Shown in pieces: positions 34,419-42,244 of a DNA stretch of 64,000 nt (position 1 is its first letter; each line of letters begins with the position of its first letter). The stretch is from Candidatus Opimibacter skivensis (lineage in GTDB: Bacteria > Bacteroidota > Bacteroidia > Chitinophagales > Saprospiraceae), in contig JADKGY010000001.1 of the NCBI GenBank assembly GCA_016722045.1, positions 186,001-250,000 on the forward strand, written 5' to 3'. Below the pieces are notes generated by a model. The model worked only from the letters and a program-made list of their open reading frames with translations. It did no database searches and had not been told where the DNA came from. Made by a program: the position numbers and the translations under genes.

Positions 34419-35006
34419 CTATTCAACTCTTCCTGCATCCGTCCAATAAGGTTCCAATAAATCAATTTCCATTAGACAATCCCGATTTTCCCGTTCGTAA
34501 TTCCTGGCACTGCTGTAGAGATAGTCCAAAGGATTGTCTACAATTCCCGCACGAACCGGATTCATATGGATGTAATTAACTTTTTGCCAAATGATCGGTT
34601 GAGAATAGAGTAGAATGGGATGGTTATCCTGTTGCCATACTTGGAAATATCTGTTGTTTGTGTTGAATCGGGCGTGATATCTGAACATGTGGAGTAACCA
34701 CTCTCTTCTACTTTCTGGTTCTGTGTTGATTTTTTCTAAAATACCATTAGCGGTAAATTTTTTAAAATCGCGTATGATTTCAGAAAGATTTTGCCTTGCC
34801 GATTTATTTGTTTGAACAATAAGGTGAATATGATTACTCATGATAACGTAGGCAAAAATCAGGAGTCCCTTTTCCTTCCTGCAAAATTTCAAAGAATCCA
34901 GCAATAAATCCCTGTAGGACTGCCGGCTAAAGATGTCTATCCAGCCTACAATAGTGCACGTAATAAAGTTGAGTCCTTCCTGATCGAGGATTTTGTAGCG
35001 TGACAT
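34419..35006 (-). CDS. REP-associated Y1/HUH transposase, second type
   Basis: 195 residues from ATG 35006; an ATG 39 bases further upstream would lie in the conserved leader of the element. HUH motif in FAYVIMSNHIHLIVQTN; the tyrosine lies in the helix VNYIHMNPVRAGIVDNP, with YSSARNY after it. This HIHLI/HMNPVRAG type is a different branch from the 9153 transposase, and it has its own palindromic repeats directly on both sides. Likely acts on the CACGTCAGGAGACGTG-type repeats. Intact. Confidence 0.9.
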   Translation of the reverse strand: MSRYKILDQEGLNFITCTIVGWIDIFSRQSYRDLLLDSLKFCRKEKGLLIFAYVIMSNHIHLIVQTNKSARQNLSEIIRDFKKFTANGILEKINTEPESRREWLLHMFRYHARFNTNNRYFQVWQQDNHPILLYSQPIIWQKVNYIHMNPVRAGIVDNPLDYLYSSARNYERENRDCLMEIDLLEPYWTDAGRVE

Positions 35007-35040
35007 GGTGAAGTATTTGTACCGAAAATTAAGGAGAATT

Positions 35041-35210
35041 TTCACGTCAGGAGACGTGAGGAATATTGAGTTTAAGTCAGAGACTTAAACCAGCTTTTTG
35101 GGGTGACTTAAACCATCTAATGGTGATTTTGTGCCGGGCGTGTATAAAAGAACGATCGTTGGTTCAAGTCTCTGACTTGAATTCAATATTCCTCACGTCT
35201 CCTGACGTGA
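35041..35210. repeat. REP family 2 block, forward plus inverted copy
   Basis: Forward copy 35041-35092 lies directly upstream of the transposase leader; inverted copy 35160-35210. The 67 bases between them nearly repeat the stretch between 34300 and 34367, so the whole block is a direct repeat bordering the transposase on both sides. Confidence 0.85.
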
Positions 35211-35300
35211 TCTATTCAACTCTTCCTGCATCCGTCCAGTAAGTCTCCAATAAATCAATTTCTATCAGAAAAGTATTTGTACCGAAAATTAAGGAGAATT
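35211..35300 (-). mobile_element. transposase-deleted derivative of the REP unit
   Basis: 35211-35268 matches the last 18 codons of the transposase with a few changes (MEIDLLETYWTDAGRVE), and 35269-35300 matches the transposase's leader (AAGTATTTGTACCGAAAATT). Everything between, about 530 bases of coding DNA, is missing. Flanked by REP copies at 35160 and 35301, it is a miniature unit that would need the transposase in trans. Confidence 0.8.
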
Positions 35301-35402
35301 TTCACGTCAGGAGACGTGAAAAATATTGAATTTAAGTCAGAGACTTAAACCAACGTTAGGTACGTGAAAAATATTGAGCTTAAGTCAGGAATTTAAACAA
35401 GC
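35301..35402 (+). repeat. REP family 2, forward copy and degenerate copy
   Basis: 35301-35352 is a full copy; 35361-35402 is a degraded one (TACGTGAAAAATATTGAGCT then TAAGTCAGGAATTTAAAC) whose first hairpin has lost its left arm. Confidence 0.75.
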
Positions 35403-35444
35403 TTTTTGGTAACATTTCTTAGCGTCTTTGAGGCTGATGATTTT

Positions 35445-37178
35445 TTACCGTGTCATCTTCTTAAATTTAAACCTTCCGAAAAGCGTGAGGGTTATTGCCT
35501 TCTTGTCTTTGGTATCGAATACTAATGATTCTCCATCATCCGGGTTAATAAACTGATTGTTGCCAAGAGGAACCAATTTGTATCGGTAGCCACGGTCGTT
35601 GCCAAACAATTCTCCATTTACTACTTCAAACTCAATCTTCCAATATTTATCACCATCTGTAGCAGGATTGGTGACCAGGTATTCGCCTTCCAATAATTTC
35701 AAATCTTCAATAGCCACATTTTTTATCAAGGTATCTGTGTTTACACCTAATGCTTTCAATATTTTCACACCGTTTTCATTACCCGGATTTAACTTTACCG
35801 ACTTCTTATAATTTTCAATAGCCTGAGTCGAATCACCCAAAACCAAAAGTGCTTCTCCGTAACTGTCATATGTATTAAACGAATTAGGGTATGCTTCAAC
35901 ATTCAGCTTAAATACGGATGCTGCTTCCTTTGTTTTTCCTGATTGCAACAATTGATAGCCTGCTAAATTCATTTCATTTTCACTGAGCACATAATCACCG
36001 GAATCTTTATTTTTCTTATAAAACAAAAGCGCAGTGTTGATATCCTCTTTTTCTATTGCCTTTAACAACGAATACGCCATAGATTTTTTTGGAGGGCTAT
36101 AGGATTTGCCGTAAAGAATACCGGTAATAGCAATAGTCATATCATAAAGAGGAGTGCCTCCGGTATTATTTAATAACACTATCAATGACTTGTCCGATGG
36201 AATTCGTGTTATCAGAGTGCCAAAGCCATTTATGGAACCACTATGACTGATGGTTTCGACCTGGTCTTCAGAGTTGCCAACAGGCATTTTACCAATTTGC
36301 CATCCATAGCCGTAATAATTTTGGCCTGCAGGAATATGTTTGGTAAATATTAAGTCCAGATATTTTTTTGGAAGAAGTTTTTCACTATACAAAGCCTGGT
36401 CCCATAAGTACAGATCTTCGACTGTGGAGTAAATTCCACCGGCTGAAAATGGGACGGACATATCAATGTAATTCGCATTTTGAAAAGTGTTACCCACCTG
36501 GTTATAACCTGCAGCTCTGTTTTTGATGACGGTTTCATTGTGATCATACCCCGAATTCATCATTTTAAGGGGCGTAAAAATCTTCTCTTGTAATACCTGC
36601 TCGTAGGACTTGCCGGTTAATTGTTCAATGATGTATCCTAACAGAACATAACCTGAGTTGCTGTACTGAAATCTTTCTCCCGGAGTAAAGTCAAGCGTTG
36701 AGTCAGCGAAAAGGCGGACTATTTCCTCAGGACGATAAGTGGTACTCATCATGTTTCTATAGCCCGGAAAAGAAGTGTAATTCGGAATGCCGGAAGTGTG
36801 CGTTAGCAGTTGATGAATCGTGATGATGTCCCCATTTTTTTTAGGGTAATCCGGTAGATATGTAGATATGGGAACATCTAATTTTAATTTGTTTTCTGAA
36901 ACCAGTTGCACAATTAACATAGCCGTAAATTGTTTGGTGACAGAGGCAAGTCGAAATTTTGTGTCGGGTTGATTTGGAATTTCCCATTCCATATTCGCCA
37001 GGCCAAAACCTTTCTTGTAAATAATTTCACCTTTTTCCGTGACCAGAACAGAGCCATTAAATTGTCCCTCTTTAGCATAGGCACTTATCAGTGCATCGAG
37101 CTTATCCGTTTTGGATTGGCCACAAGCGTAATTAGATATAGCGAAGACTAATAAAAGGAGAGCGTAGATTTTCTTCAT
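35445..37178 (-). CDS. exported serine hydrolase (class C beta-lactamase fold) with TPRs
   Basis: From ATG 37178 the product is 577 residues with signal peptide (LLLLVFAISNYACG); the in-frame ATG 24 bases upstream lacks support. The beta-lactamase/DD-peptidase fold shows SVTK (SxxK nucleophile) near residue 80, YSN in FQYSNSGYVLLG, and HSGSINGFG in place of KTG. Residues 370-480 hold TPR-like helices (NTYDSYGEALLVLGDSTQAI then YKKSVKLNPGN), followed by a C-terminal beta domain. Likely a periplasmic or surface peptidase or esterase; substrate unknown. Same architecture as the gene at 50272. Confidence 0.9.
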   Translation of the reverse strand: MKKIYALLLLVFAISNYACGQSKTDKLDALISAYAKEGQFNGSVLVTEKGEIIYKKGFGLANMEWEIPNQPDTKFRLASVTKQFTAMLIVQLVSENKLKLDVPISTYLPDYPKKNGDIITIHQLLTHTSGIPNYTSFPGYRNMMSTTYRPEEIVRLFADSTLDFTPGERFQYSNSGYVLLGYIIEQLTGKSYEQVLQEKIFTPLKMMNSGYDHNETVIKNRAAGYNQVGNTFQNANYIDMSVPFSAGGIYSTVEDLYLWDQALYSEKLLPKKYLDLIFTKHIPAGQNYYGYGWQIGKMPVGNSEDQVETISHSGSINGFGTLITRIPSDKSLIVLLNNTGGTPLYDMTIAITGILYGKSYSPPKKSMAYSLLKAIEKEDINTALLFYKKNKDSGDYVLSENEMNLAGYQLLQSGKTKEAASVFKLNVEAYPNSFNTYDSYGEALLVLGDSTQAIENYKKSVKLNPGNENGVKILKALGVNTDTLIKNVAIEDLKLLEGEYLVTNPATDGDKYWKIEFEVVNGELFGNDRGYRYKLVPLGNNQFINPDDGESLVFDTKDKKAITLTLFGRFKFKKMTR

Positions 37179-37238
37179 GGGTTCCAGATTTGCAGTGCTC
37201 AATGTAGTGCTGGTGGAGAAGGGAACTTGTTATTGACA

Positions 37239-37345
37239 AGTTAATTTAAGATTTAAGATTTCAAATTTAAGATTGAATTAAGATTTTGGATTTAAGATTG
37301 AATTGGAGATTTTGGATGCAAGATTGGAATAAAGATTTTGGAATT
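37239..37345 (+). repeat. AAGATTTAAGATT tract, left of four-helix gene
   Basis: About 100 bases of irregular tandem AAGATT(T), GGATTTAAGATTGAATT and AAGATTTTGGA units. The reverse complement of the same units lies at 37747-37822, beyond the four-helix gene. Confidence 0.7.
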
Positions 37346-37382
37346 TAATGAGAAAGCCCTTATTTTAGGCATTCACTAATAG

Positions 37383-37802
37383 TTGGAAACAATGACTGAA
37401 TCTGAACTCAAGGATCGGTTTAACCGGTTTGCAATTGGTGTCCACAAATTGAGCACCCGTTTTCCAAACTTGCCGGTGTACCAAAACATTAATTTCCAGC
37501 TCATTAAATCATCTTCCTCTTCGTCAGCTAATTATCATGCTGCCTGCCGGGCCAAGTCTAAAGCTGATTTTATCAATAAGCTCAAAATAGTCGAGGAGGA
37601 GCTGGATGAGTCAGTTTTCTGGATGAATTATCTCGTCTCTATCGACAAGCAATGGACCAGTGAAGCTGAACCATTGTTAAAAGAGGGAAATGAACTTTTA
37701 GCCATTATAGTTGCTTCGATAAACACAGCTAAGGGAAATCAAAAAAGCACGAGAATTCAGCAATCCAAAATCTTAAATCCAAAATCAAATCTTAAATTAT
37801 AA
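37383..37802 (+). CDS. four-helix bundle (S23/IVP) protein
   Basis: 139 residues. The first 120 form a four-helix bundle of the type first found encoded in 23S rRNA intervening sequences: KDRFNRFAIGVHKLSTRFPN, SSSSSANYHAACRAKSKADF, KLKIVEEELDESVFWMNYLV. The final 15 or so residues (QQSKILNPKSNLKL) come from the inverted AAGATT repeat, as is often seen for this family. The function of the free-standing proteins is unknown; related proteins assist diversity-generating retroelements, but no reverse transcriptase or variable repeat was seen here. Confidence 0.88.
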   Translation: METMTESELKDRFNRFAIGVHKLSTRFPNLPVYQNINFQLIKSSSSSSANYHAACRAKSKADFINKLKIVEEELDESVFWMNYLVSIDKQWTSEAEPLLKEGNELLAIIVASINTAKGNQKSTRIQQSKILNPKSNLKL

Positions 37803-37822
37803 ATCTGGAATCTTAAATTCTG
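37747..37822 (-). repeat. AAGATTTAAGATT tract, inverted, right of four-helix gene
   Basis: Reverse complement of the left tract (AATCCAAAATCTTAAATCCA and onward), overlapping the last codons of the four-helix gene and ending before the membrane gene at 37840. Confidence 0.7.
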
Positions 37823-37839
37823 TTGAGATACCAGAGCTC

Positions 37840-38252
37840 TCATTGAGAGGTGGAAACTTGACTTTTCTTAAAAGCCACCAATGCCACTGCAAGTAATAAC
37901 AGGCCTTTCAAAAGGGCAAGAAAGTCTGTTGCACTCCCGAAATGGTGTGTACTAAAGACAATCACAATGACAATAGCTTGAATAAGTTCGATGAAACCTA
38001 AAGTCACGGCATACATATAACCTTCCTTCATTTTCCTTACAAGCAAGGCAATAGCAGAAAAATAAAGCCATACCTGGCCGAGAAGCATAGCTCCGGCTAA
38101 CAAAAGTAATTTTTCCACACCGATTGTCAGTTCTCCCAAGTTCTGCAATTCTGCTTGTTTGGCTTGATTGAACAAAGAGAATATGGCTCCGGTCAGGGAT
38201 CCTAGGCCATATATTACCAGAAGTGCATTAAAATAATTCGAAGTGTTTTCAT
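37840..38252 (-). CDS. small membrane protein, frameshift near start
   Basis: The long frame (from about 38240 down to 37840) has no ATG; its first usable start is TTG 38175. Twelve bases before the end of the SRPBCC gene's coding region, ATG 38252 starts MKTLRIIL and then shifts frame at an AA pair (38228-38229). One added A gives MKTLRIILNALLVIYGLGSL then TGAIFSLFNQAKQ without gap. The corrected product of about 137 residues has four membrane helices. It follows the ArsR and SRPBCC genes on the same strand, so it is probably the third gene of that operon. Family not recognised. Confidence 0.7.
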
Positions 38253-38254
38253 GA

Positions 38255-38758
38255 TTATAGATTTAGATTTAAAATTTTGGTTTTTAACAAGTTTTTTTTT
38301 AGTTTACTAATGATTTCCTGCAATCGGTTGTGGGCCATGTTGATACCTGCTGCGAAAGGCATCTTGAGTATTTGATCCCGAAGCTCCACAGACCTGTATA
38401 TCACATGCATCGTGAGTTTGCTGATGGCATCAGTGATTTTTTCGAATTCCAGGAACTCAAGCTGGGCGGGAAACGGTGTATTTTCCATTTCAAATGTCCG
38501 TGTGATTTTTTTGTTCGGTATAACGTCATGGATGGCGCCACTAAATACATGTTTGTTTCCTTTTGGATCGGAAGTTTCAAATTGATAGCCGCCTTGTTTT
38601 TTATTTTCAAGTTTTACCACTTTCGTTCCCATCCATTGTGCAACAATCTCAGGATCTGCATAGGCCTTGAATAGTAATTCCAAAGGCAAATCAAATTCCC
38701 TTGTTATGGTTAATTCCTGCTTCCCGTCTTCTGCATTGATTTTTGTTTTCAGTTCCAT
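38255..38758 (-). CDS. SRPBCC (AHSA1-like) protein
   Basis: 167 residues, cytoplasmic. AHSA1 pattern: TITREFDLPLELLFKAYADP, EIVAQWMGTKVV, GAIHDVIPNKKITRTFEME. It lies 5 bases after the ArsR gene on the same strand, a very common pair in which the ArsR protein controls the SRPBCC gene. The last residues (KTKILNLNL) are coded by an AAATCT-rich tract like the repeats elsewhere in the window, so the end may have been altered. Confidence 0.88.
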   Translation of the reverse strand: MELKTKINAEDGKQELTITREFDLPLELLFKAYADPEIVAQWMGTKVVKLENKKQGGYQFETSDPKGNKHVFSGAIHDVIPNKKITRTFEMENTPFPAQLEFLEFEKITDAISKLTMHVIYRSVELRDQILKMPFAAGINMAHNRLQEIISKLKKNLLKTKILNLNL

Positions 38759-38763
38759 GGGTT

Positions 38764-39087
38764 CTATTTTTTTGCTTTATATTTTTTCATGATGTTTTCC
38801 AGTTTATTAAACCGTTCATCCCACATTTTGGCAAAGGGCATTAGCCACTCAGCTACTTCTTTCATTTTGTTAGGATTGAAATGATAATAGATTTCCCTGC
38901 CGGATTGCTCCTGATATAGCAATTCGCATTCGGTTAGGATTTGAATGTGTTTTGAAATGGTGGGTCTGGCAGTATCGAAGTTTGAAGCGATAGCCCCGGC
39001 TGTCATGGTTTGTGAGGCGACTAAGAGAAGAATAGCTCTTCTGGTCGGGTCGGCTATGGCCTGGAAAACATCTCGTCTTAAATTCAT
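38764..39087 (-). CDS. ArsR-family repressor
   Basis: 107 residues of winged helix-turn-helix type: FQAIADPTRRAILLLVASQT, then MTAGAIASNFDTARPTISKH with the recognition helix, and GREIYYHFNP in the wing. No metal-binding ELCVC-type motif, so it belongs to the non-metal ArsR branch usually paired with SRPBCC proteins. Its promoter carries two direct operator copies, fitting autoregulation. Confidence 0.9.
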   Translation of the reverse strand: MNLRRDVFQAIADPTRRAILLLVASQTMTAGAIASNFDTARPTISKHIQILTECELLYQEQSGREIYYHFNPNKMKEVAEWLMPFAKMWDERFNKLENIMKKYKAKK

Positions 39088-39089
39088 TA

Positions 39090-39136
39090 TGTAGCTATTT
39101 GGCTACAAATATATATGTAGTTATTTGGCTACGCAA
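39090..39136 (-). promoter_or_regulatory. ArsR promoter with two operators
   Basis: TGTAGCTATTTGGCTAC (39090-39106) and TGTAGTTATTTGGCTAC (39116-39132) are near-identical imperfect palindromes. The promoter read on the minus strand is TTG at 39136-39134, about 20 bases, TATATTTG at 39113-39106. One operator fills the spacer and the other lies just downstream of the -7 box, so a bound repressor would block polymerase. Confidence 0.75.
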
Positions 39137-39144
39137 GTTTTTTT

Positions 39145-39528
39145 TTAATTAAACCAGACCGCATATCCTTTTCTCCTTAAGTCCAGAGCCAGATGTTCTT
39201 CCATTTTCAGTGCTTGCTGTCGGGTCATCAAGGTTTCATTGATATGTGTATATAAACTGGGTCGAAGGAATGTCCCGTAGTTGAAAACAATCTTTGATGA
39301 AATGTTTTGTCCCTTTTTATTTTTATAACCGGTTTTATGTTGTTTGAATCGGTCTGCAGGTTCTTTACTTGTCATGCCGACATAAAGACACTCGAGCACA
39401 CCATTAAATTGAGGATTGGCATTACGAAATTTAGCATTGTCCGTAAATACGCGTTTCGATAATTCAATGACGTAGACCTGATATTTTGTGGTCGGCAAAA
39501 CTGTTTTTTGCTTCAAGATAACAATCAT
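39145..39528 (-). CDS. GIY-YIG-like nuclease domain protein
   Basis: About 127 residues from the internal ATG 39528; the upstream in-frame region to 39621 overlaps the divergent gene's leader and looks non-coding. TTKYQVYVIELSKRV and LECLYVGMTSKEPADRFKQH resemble the YVI...LYVGxT...RxxxH pattern of GIY-YIG domains; later EEHLALDLRRKGYAVW. The catalytic glutamate would be in KMEEHLA. If right, a small nuclease of unknown target. Confidence 0.6.
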   Translation of the reverse strand: MIVILKQKTVLPTTKYQVYVIELSKRVFTDNAKFRNANPQFNGVLECLYVGMTSKEPADRFKQHKTGYKNKKGQNISSKIVFNYGTFLRPSLYTHINETLMTRQQALKMEEHLALDLRRKGYAVWFN

Positions 39529-39678
39529 CCTTCGTAGGTGGAAGTTTAAGAAAAAAGGGTGAGGGAATAAAGGATGGATATTTCTCATACGTACTTCTTT
39601 CCGGTAAATTGTGTAAAACATCTATCTTCAGCAGACGTAACTTTACAGATCATGCATTTATTTTCCTGTAATCAATCT

Positions 39679-40632
39679 ATGCGCATCGCATTTTTCGGTA
39701 TCATCCTTTCCTTATTTTCATGTCACAATGAAAATCATACACAAAAGCCAATGCAAACTGATCAAATACCTCCGGGTATGTTTCTCGTCACGCCAGCGAA
39801 AGCAGCTGCCACTTCAGATGTTCCAAAGAATGAGCCTGCTAAAAATCTACGGATCATGCGAGGAAGTTATTTTTCGTATGTATTACCGGAAGGATGGAAA
39901 CTGGGAGAAGATGGCCAATATGCATTATCTATTATAGCGCCGGATCAAAAAGCATTAACGCTGATGGTGGGCAATGCAGGCTTATTACCGGAGATGACAC
40001 CTGGTCAGTATGTCCATGATAAACTGATGGCGTTACGTCCTGAAAATCTTCGGATAGGAGAGGGCAAGTCCTCTACACCGATCACAGGATTTCAATATGC
40101 GTTTACTTTTCCGGTTACGTATGCTATCGGGGGAGTACCATGTCAGGGTATTGCCAAATGCCATGCGGCTCCTTACTACGGCGGTGTGACAATGGTGATG
40201 ACAGCCGCACTTTCTGAAGCAACACAGTGGCTGGGATATAGTAGTTGGCTGCCTTTGATCGCGGATCAGATTTCTGCTCATGATGGTGCCGCCTTCGGTA
40301 TGCGCGGCGTGATGCAACAGAATATCGATAACTCACGCGCCTATGCTGATGCAGCGAAACAATACCGTGAGTGGTCTCAACACAATTGGCAAGAAGTTAC
40401 CAACGACCGTAATGCCTCTGTGGATCATCAACAAAAGGAATTTCGCGAAAACCTGGGTGCTGTGCAATCTTACAACAATCCTTATGATAATAATAAGCCG
40501 TTCGAACTCACTACGCAGTATCAATATTTCTGGATAGACCAGCAAGGACGTATCCTCGGCAGCAATGATCCGAGCATCAATCCCAATCAGGGATCAACAG
40601 CTGAATGGCGGAAGATGGAGAAGCAGAAGTAG
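39679..40632 (+). CDS. uncharacterised lipoprotein
   Basis: 317 residues from ATG 39679, chosen because it begins a signal with lipobox (MRIAFFGIILSLFSC). The body has MRGSYFSYVLPEGWKLGEDG, a strand pattern usual for proteins that handle a substrate-binding or stress function, then a middle domain (GFQYAFTFPVTYAIGGVPCQ) and a late ELTTQYQYFWIDQQGRILGS. The last segment recalls proteins annotated as hypothetical next to secretion genes. No catalytic motif I can name. Single gene. Confidence 0.7.
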   Translation: MRIAFFGIILSLFSCHNENHTQKPMQTDQIPPGMFLVTPAKAAATSDVPKNEPAKNLRIMRGSYFSYVLPEGWKLGEDGQYALSIIAPDQKALTLMVGNAGLLPEMTPGQYVHDKLMALRPENLRIGEGKSSTPITGFQYAFTFPVTYAIGGVPCQGIAKCHAAPYYGGVTMVMTAALSEATQWLGYSSWLPLIADQISAHDGAAFGMRGVMQQNIDNSRAYADAAKQYREWSQHNWQEVTNDRNASVDHQQKEFRENLGAVQSYNNPYDNNKPFELTTQYQYFWIDQQGRILGSNDPSINPNQGSTAEWRKMEKQK

Positions 40633-40730
40633 ATTCTCTTCGGCTATCTGCCCCATCAAATTTTTTCTATGAAAAAATTCTCACCCCTGTGTTCCTCCTC
40701 TGTTTTCTCTGTGAGAAAATTCGATTCGGA

Positions 40731-40774
40731 AACCCCGGGGTACTATAATAAGTAATGCCTATGTACCCCGGGGT
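40731..40774. repeat. perfect 13-bp inverted repeat
   Basis: AACCCCGGGGTAC and GTACCCCGGGGTT flank 18 bases. The surrounding 40660-40830 also has inverse matches (GAGAAAATTC with GAAATTGC, CCCCTGTG with CACAGGGG), so it looks like a larger palindromic element, not a simple terminator; no T tract follows. Confidence 0.65.
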
Positions 40775-40917
40775 TGCGAAGCACACAGGGGAGAGAAATT
40801 GCTGAAGCAATTTCGAAGGGGTAGGGAGGGGCAGAAAGGGCAGAAGACGTAGAAGTAGCAGAAATAGAAACATCTTCTTTATTGTTTCTGTAATTGACTC
40901 TTCTTGCAATTATCATG

Positions 40918-41643
40918 TTAATGTTGTCCCCGCGGCCATATTACCACATGGCCATTCGATTTTAGAATATCTTCCAAAAATTCTTTTACCGGCATCAGCT
41001 GCATAGGTACTGAGATGGCTCTGTAACTGTATTCATCAAAATACATGTCTCTGAACACAAACCTAAACTCTCTGTTATCACACACATTTTGTCGGCCGAC
41101 ACTTATGTTCAAATTCCTGATATCGATATACTTTATTAAATCTTTGAACTGGTTTATTTTTGATTGATCCACTGTTCCTTCAAAGAGTGTTTTATTATCA
41201 AAGTCTGAATACCGTATTCGCCCATATCGGTTAAATTCGATCTTATAATTAAAGCCACCCCTATTGTCTAAATATTCCAGACTGACATCCTGAAACAGGT
41301 AGTTGTTAATATATTTCAGGTACTCAGGTTTATAATAATTCACCGGAACGTCCTGAATAAATAAACGGAGTGAATCAAAAGAACTATTTACAACCTGGAT
41401 CTTTGCATCATAGGTCTCACCTGTCCCTGAATTATTTTGTTTGTAGATAATCCATTGGTCACTCACTTCCTTCAATTTTCCGCCATCTCCATCTGCATCA
41501 TTATATCCGTTGAAACTGACATATCCATCTTTTATTTTTAAATAAGAAAGCCCCTTGCCATATCCTTCCCATTCAAATGATTGAGACCAGATGAAAAGAG
41601 GGAATAAATTTATGGCTATTAGAAATATTATTTTATTCAGCAT
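40918..41643 (-). CDS. exported protein with DUF6438-like end
   Basis: 241 residues with a signal peptide (NLFPLFIWSQ). The C-terminal half (YKIEFNRYGRIRYSDFDNKT, then LFEGTVDQSKINQFKDLIKY) matches the pattern of DUF6438: a strand, a short turn, then a helix with F..L..... The N-terminal half (YGKGLSYLKIKDGYVSFNGY) is unknown. Probably periplasmic. Single gene; no partner evident. Confidence 0.68.
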   Translation of the reverse strand: MLNKIIFLIAINLFPLFIWSQSFEWEGYGKGLSYLKIKDGYVSFNGYNDADGDGGKLKEVSDQWIIYKQNNSGTGETYDAKIQVVNSSFDSLRLFIQDVPVNYYKPEYLKYINNYLFQDVSLEYLDNRGGFNYKIEFNRYGRIRYSDFDNKTLFEGTVDQSKINQFKDLIKYIDIRNLNISVGRQNVCDNREFRFVFRDMYFDEYSYRAISVPMQLMPVKEFLEDILKSNGHVVIWPRGQH

Positions 41644-41748
41644 ATCTGGTAAACGATTTCTGCGATAATGTCATTGGATATCTGAAATAACGTTATCGTT
41701 GACACTCTGCGCATAATCCATGCTTTTTACTAAATTAAGTAGAAACAT

Positions 41749-42156
41749 CTATTTGTGATATATCTCCTCAATTACTTTCTTCACTTCATCAATGCCCCCT
41801 TCAATAAAGTTAATGTGACGATTCGGAGTGATCAGAATGTAAGATGGAGAGCCGTTGATGTGTAAAGCATCAGTAAGGTCCTTCGAGCCAAAGAATAAGG
41901 GTATCGTAATATTTTTATCAAGCAATCTTTTTACCACATTTTCTCTGATGTCTTTGTTGAAGCAATTGATGCCGATCAGCTGCAGTTCTTTATCTGCATA
42001 GTCTTCAGCTAATTGATTTGCAACAGGTAATGCGCGCAGGCAAGGCTCACACGAAGCATACCAGAAATCCAAAACGAGATAACCGTTTTTTAAAGATGCG
42101 ATAGACATGGTATCACCTGTAGCTGTCACAAAAGGATAGTGTAAAAGCAAAGTCAC
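41749..42156 (-). CDS. TlpA-like thioredoxin-fold protein, GTG start
   Basis: 135 residues with CEPC (thioredoxin CxxC) in LDFWYASCEPCLRALP and a cis-Pro region GSPSYILI. The frame is closed just upstream (TAA), leaving only a GTG start and no signal peptide, so this is either a cytoplasmic thiol-disulfide protein or the C-terminal half of a longer TlpA-like protein. Divergent from the phosphoesterase at 42245. Confidence 0.75.
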   Translation of the reverse strand: MTLLLHYPFVTATGDTMSIASLKNGYLVLDFWYASCEPCLRALPVANQLAEDYADKELQLIGINCFNKDIRENVVKRLLDKNITIPLFFGSKDLTDALHINGSPSYILITPNRHINFIEGGIDEVKKVIEEIYHK

Positions 42157-42244
42157 GTTGCAATTATTTTACTAAAGCTTTACTGCAATTATGCCAAGCT
42201 AGAAAACAAATACAAGACCTTTACTCAAATATTAAATTATTTAC

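Noticed and set aside
34154..35402. CRISPR array
   Set aside because: The repeats are palindrome pairs at irregular distances and in both orientations, with a transposase between; there are no regular spacers and no cas genes.
37383..37802. Diversity-generating retroelement with an Avd-like protein
   Set aside because: The four-helix protein fits the wider S23 family, but no reverse transcriptase and no template/variable repeat pair was seen nearby.
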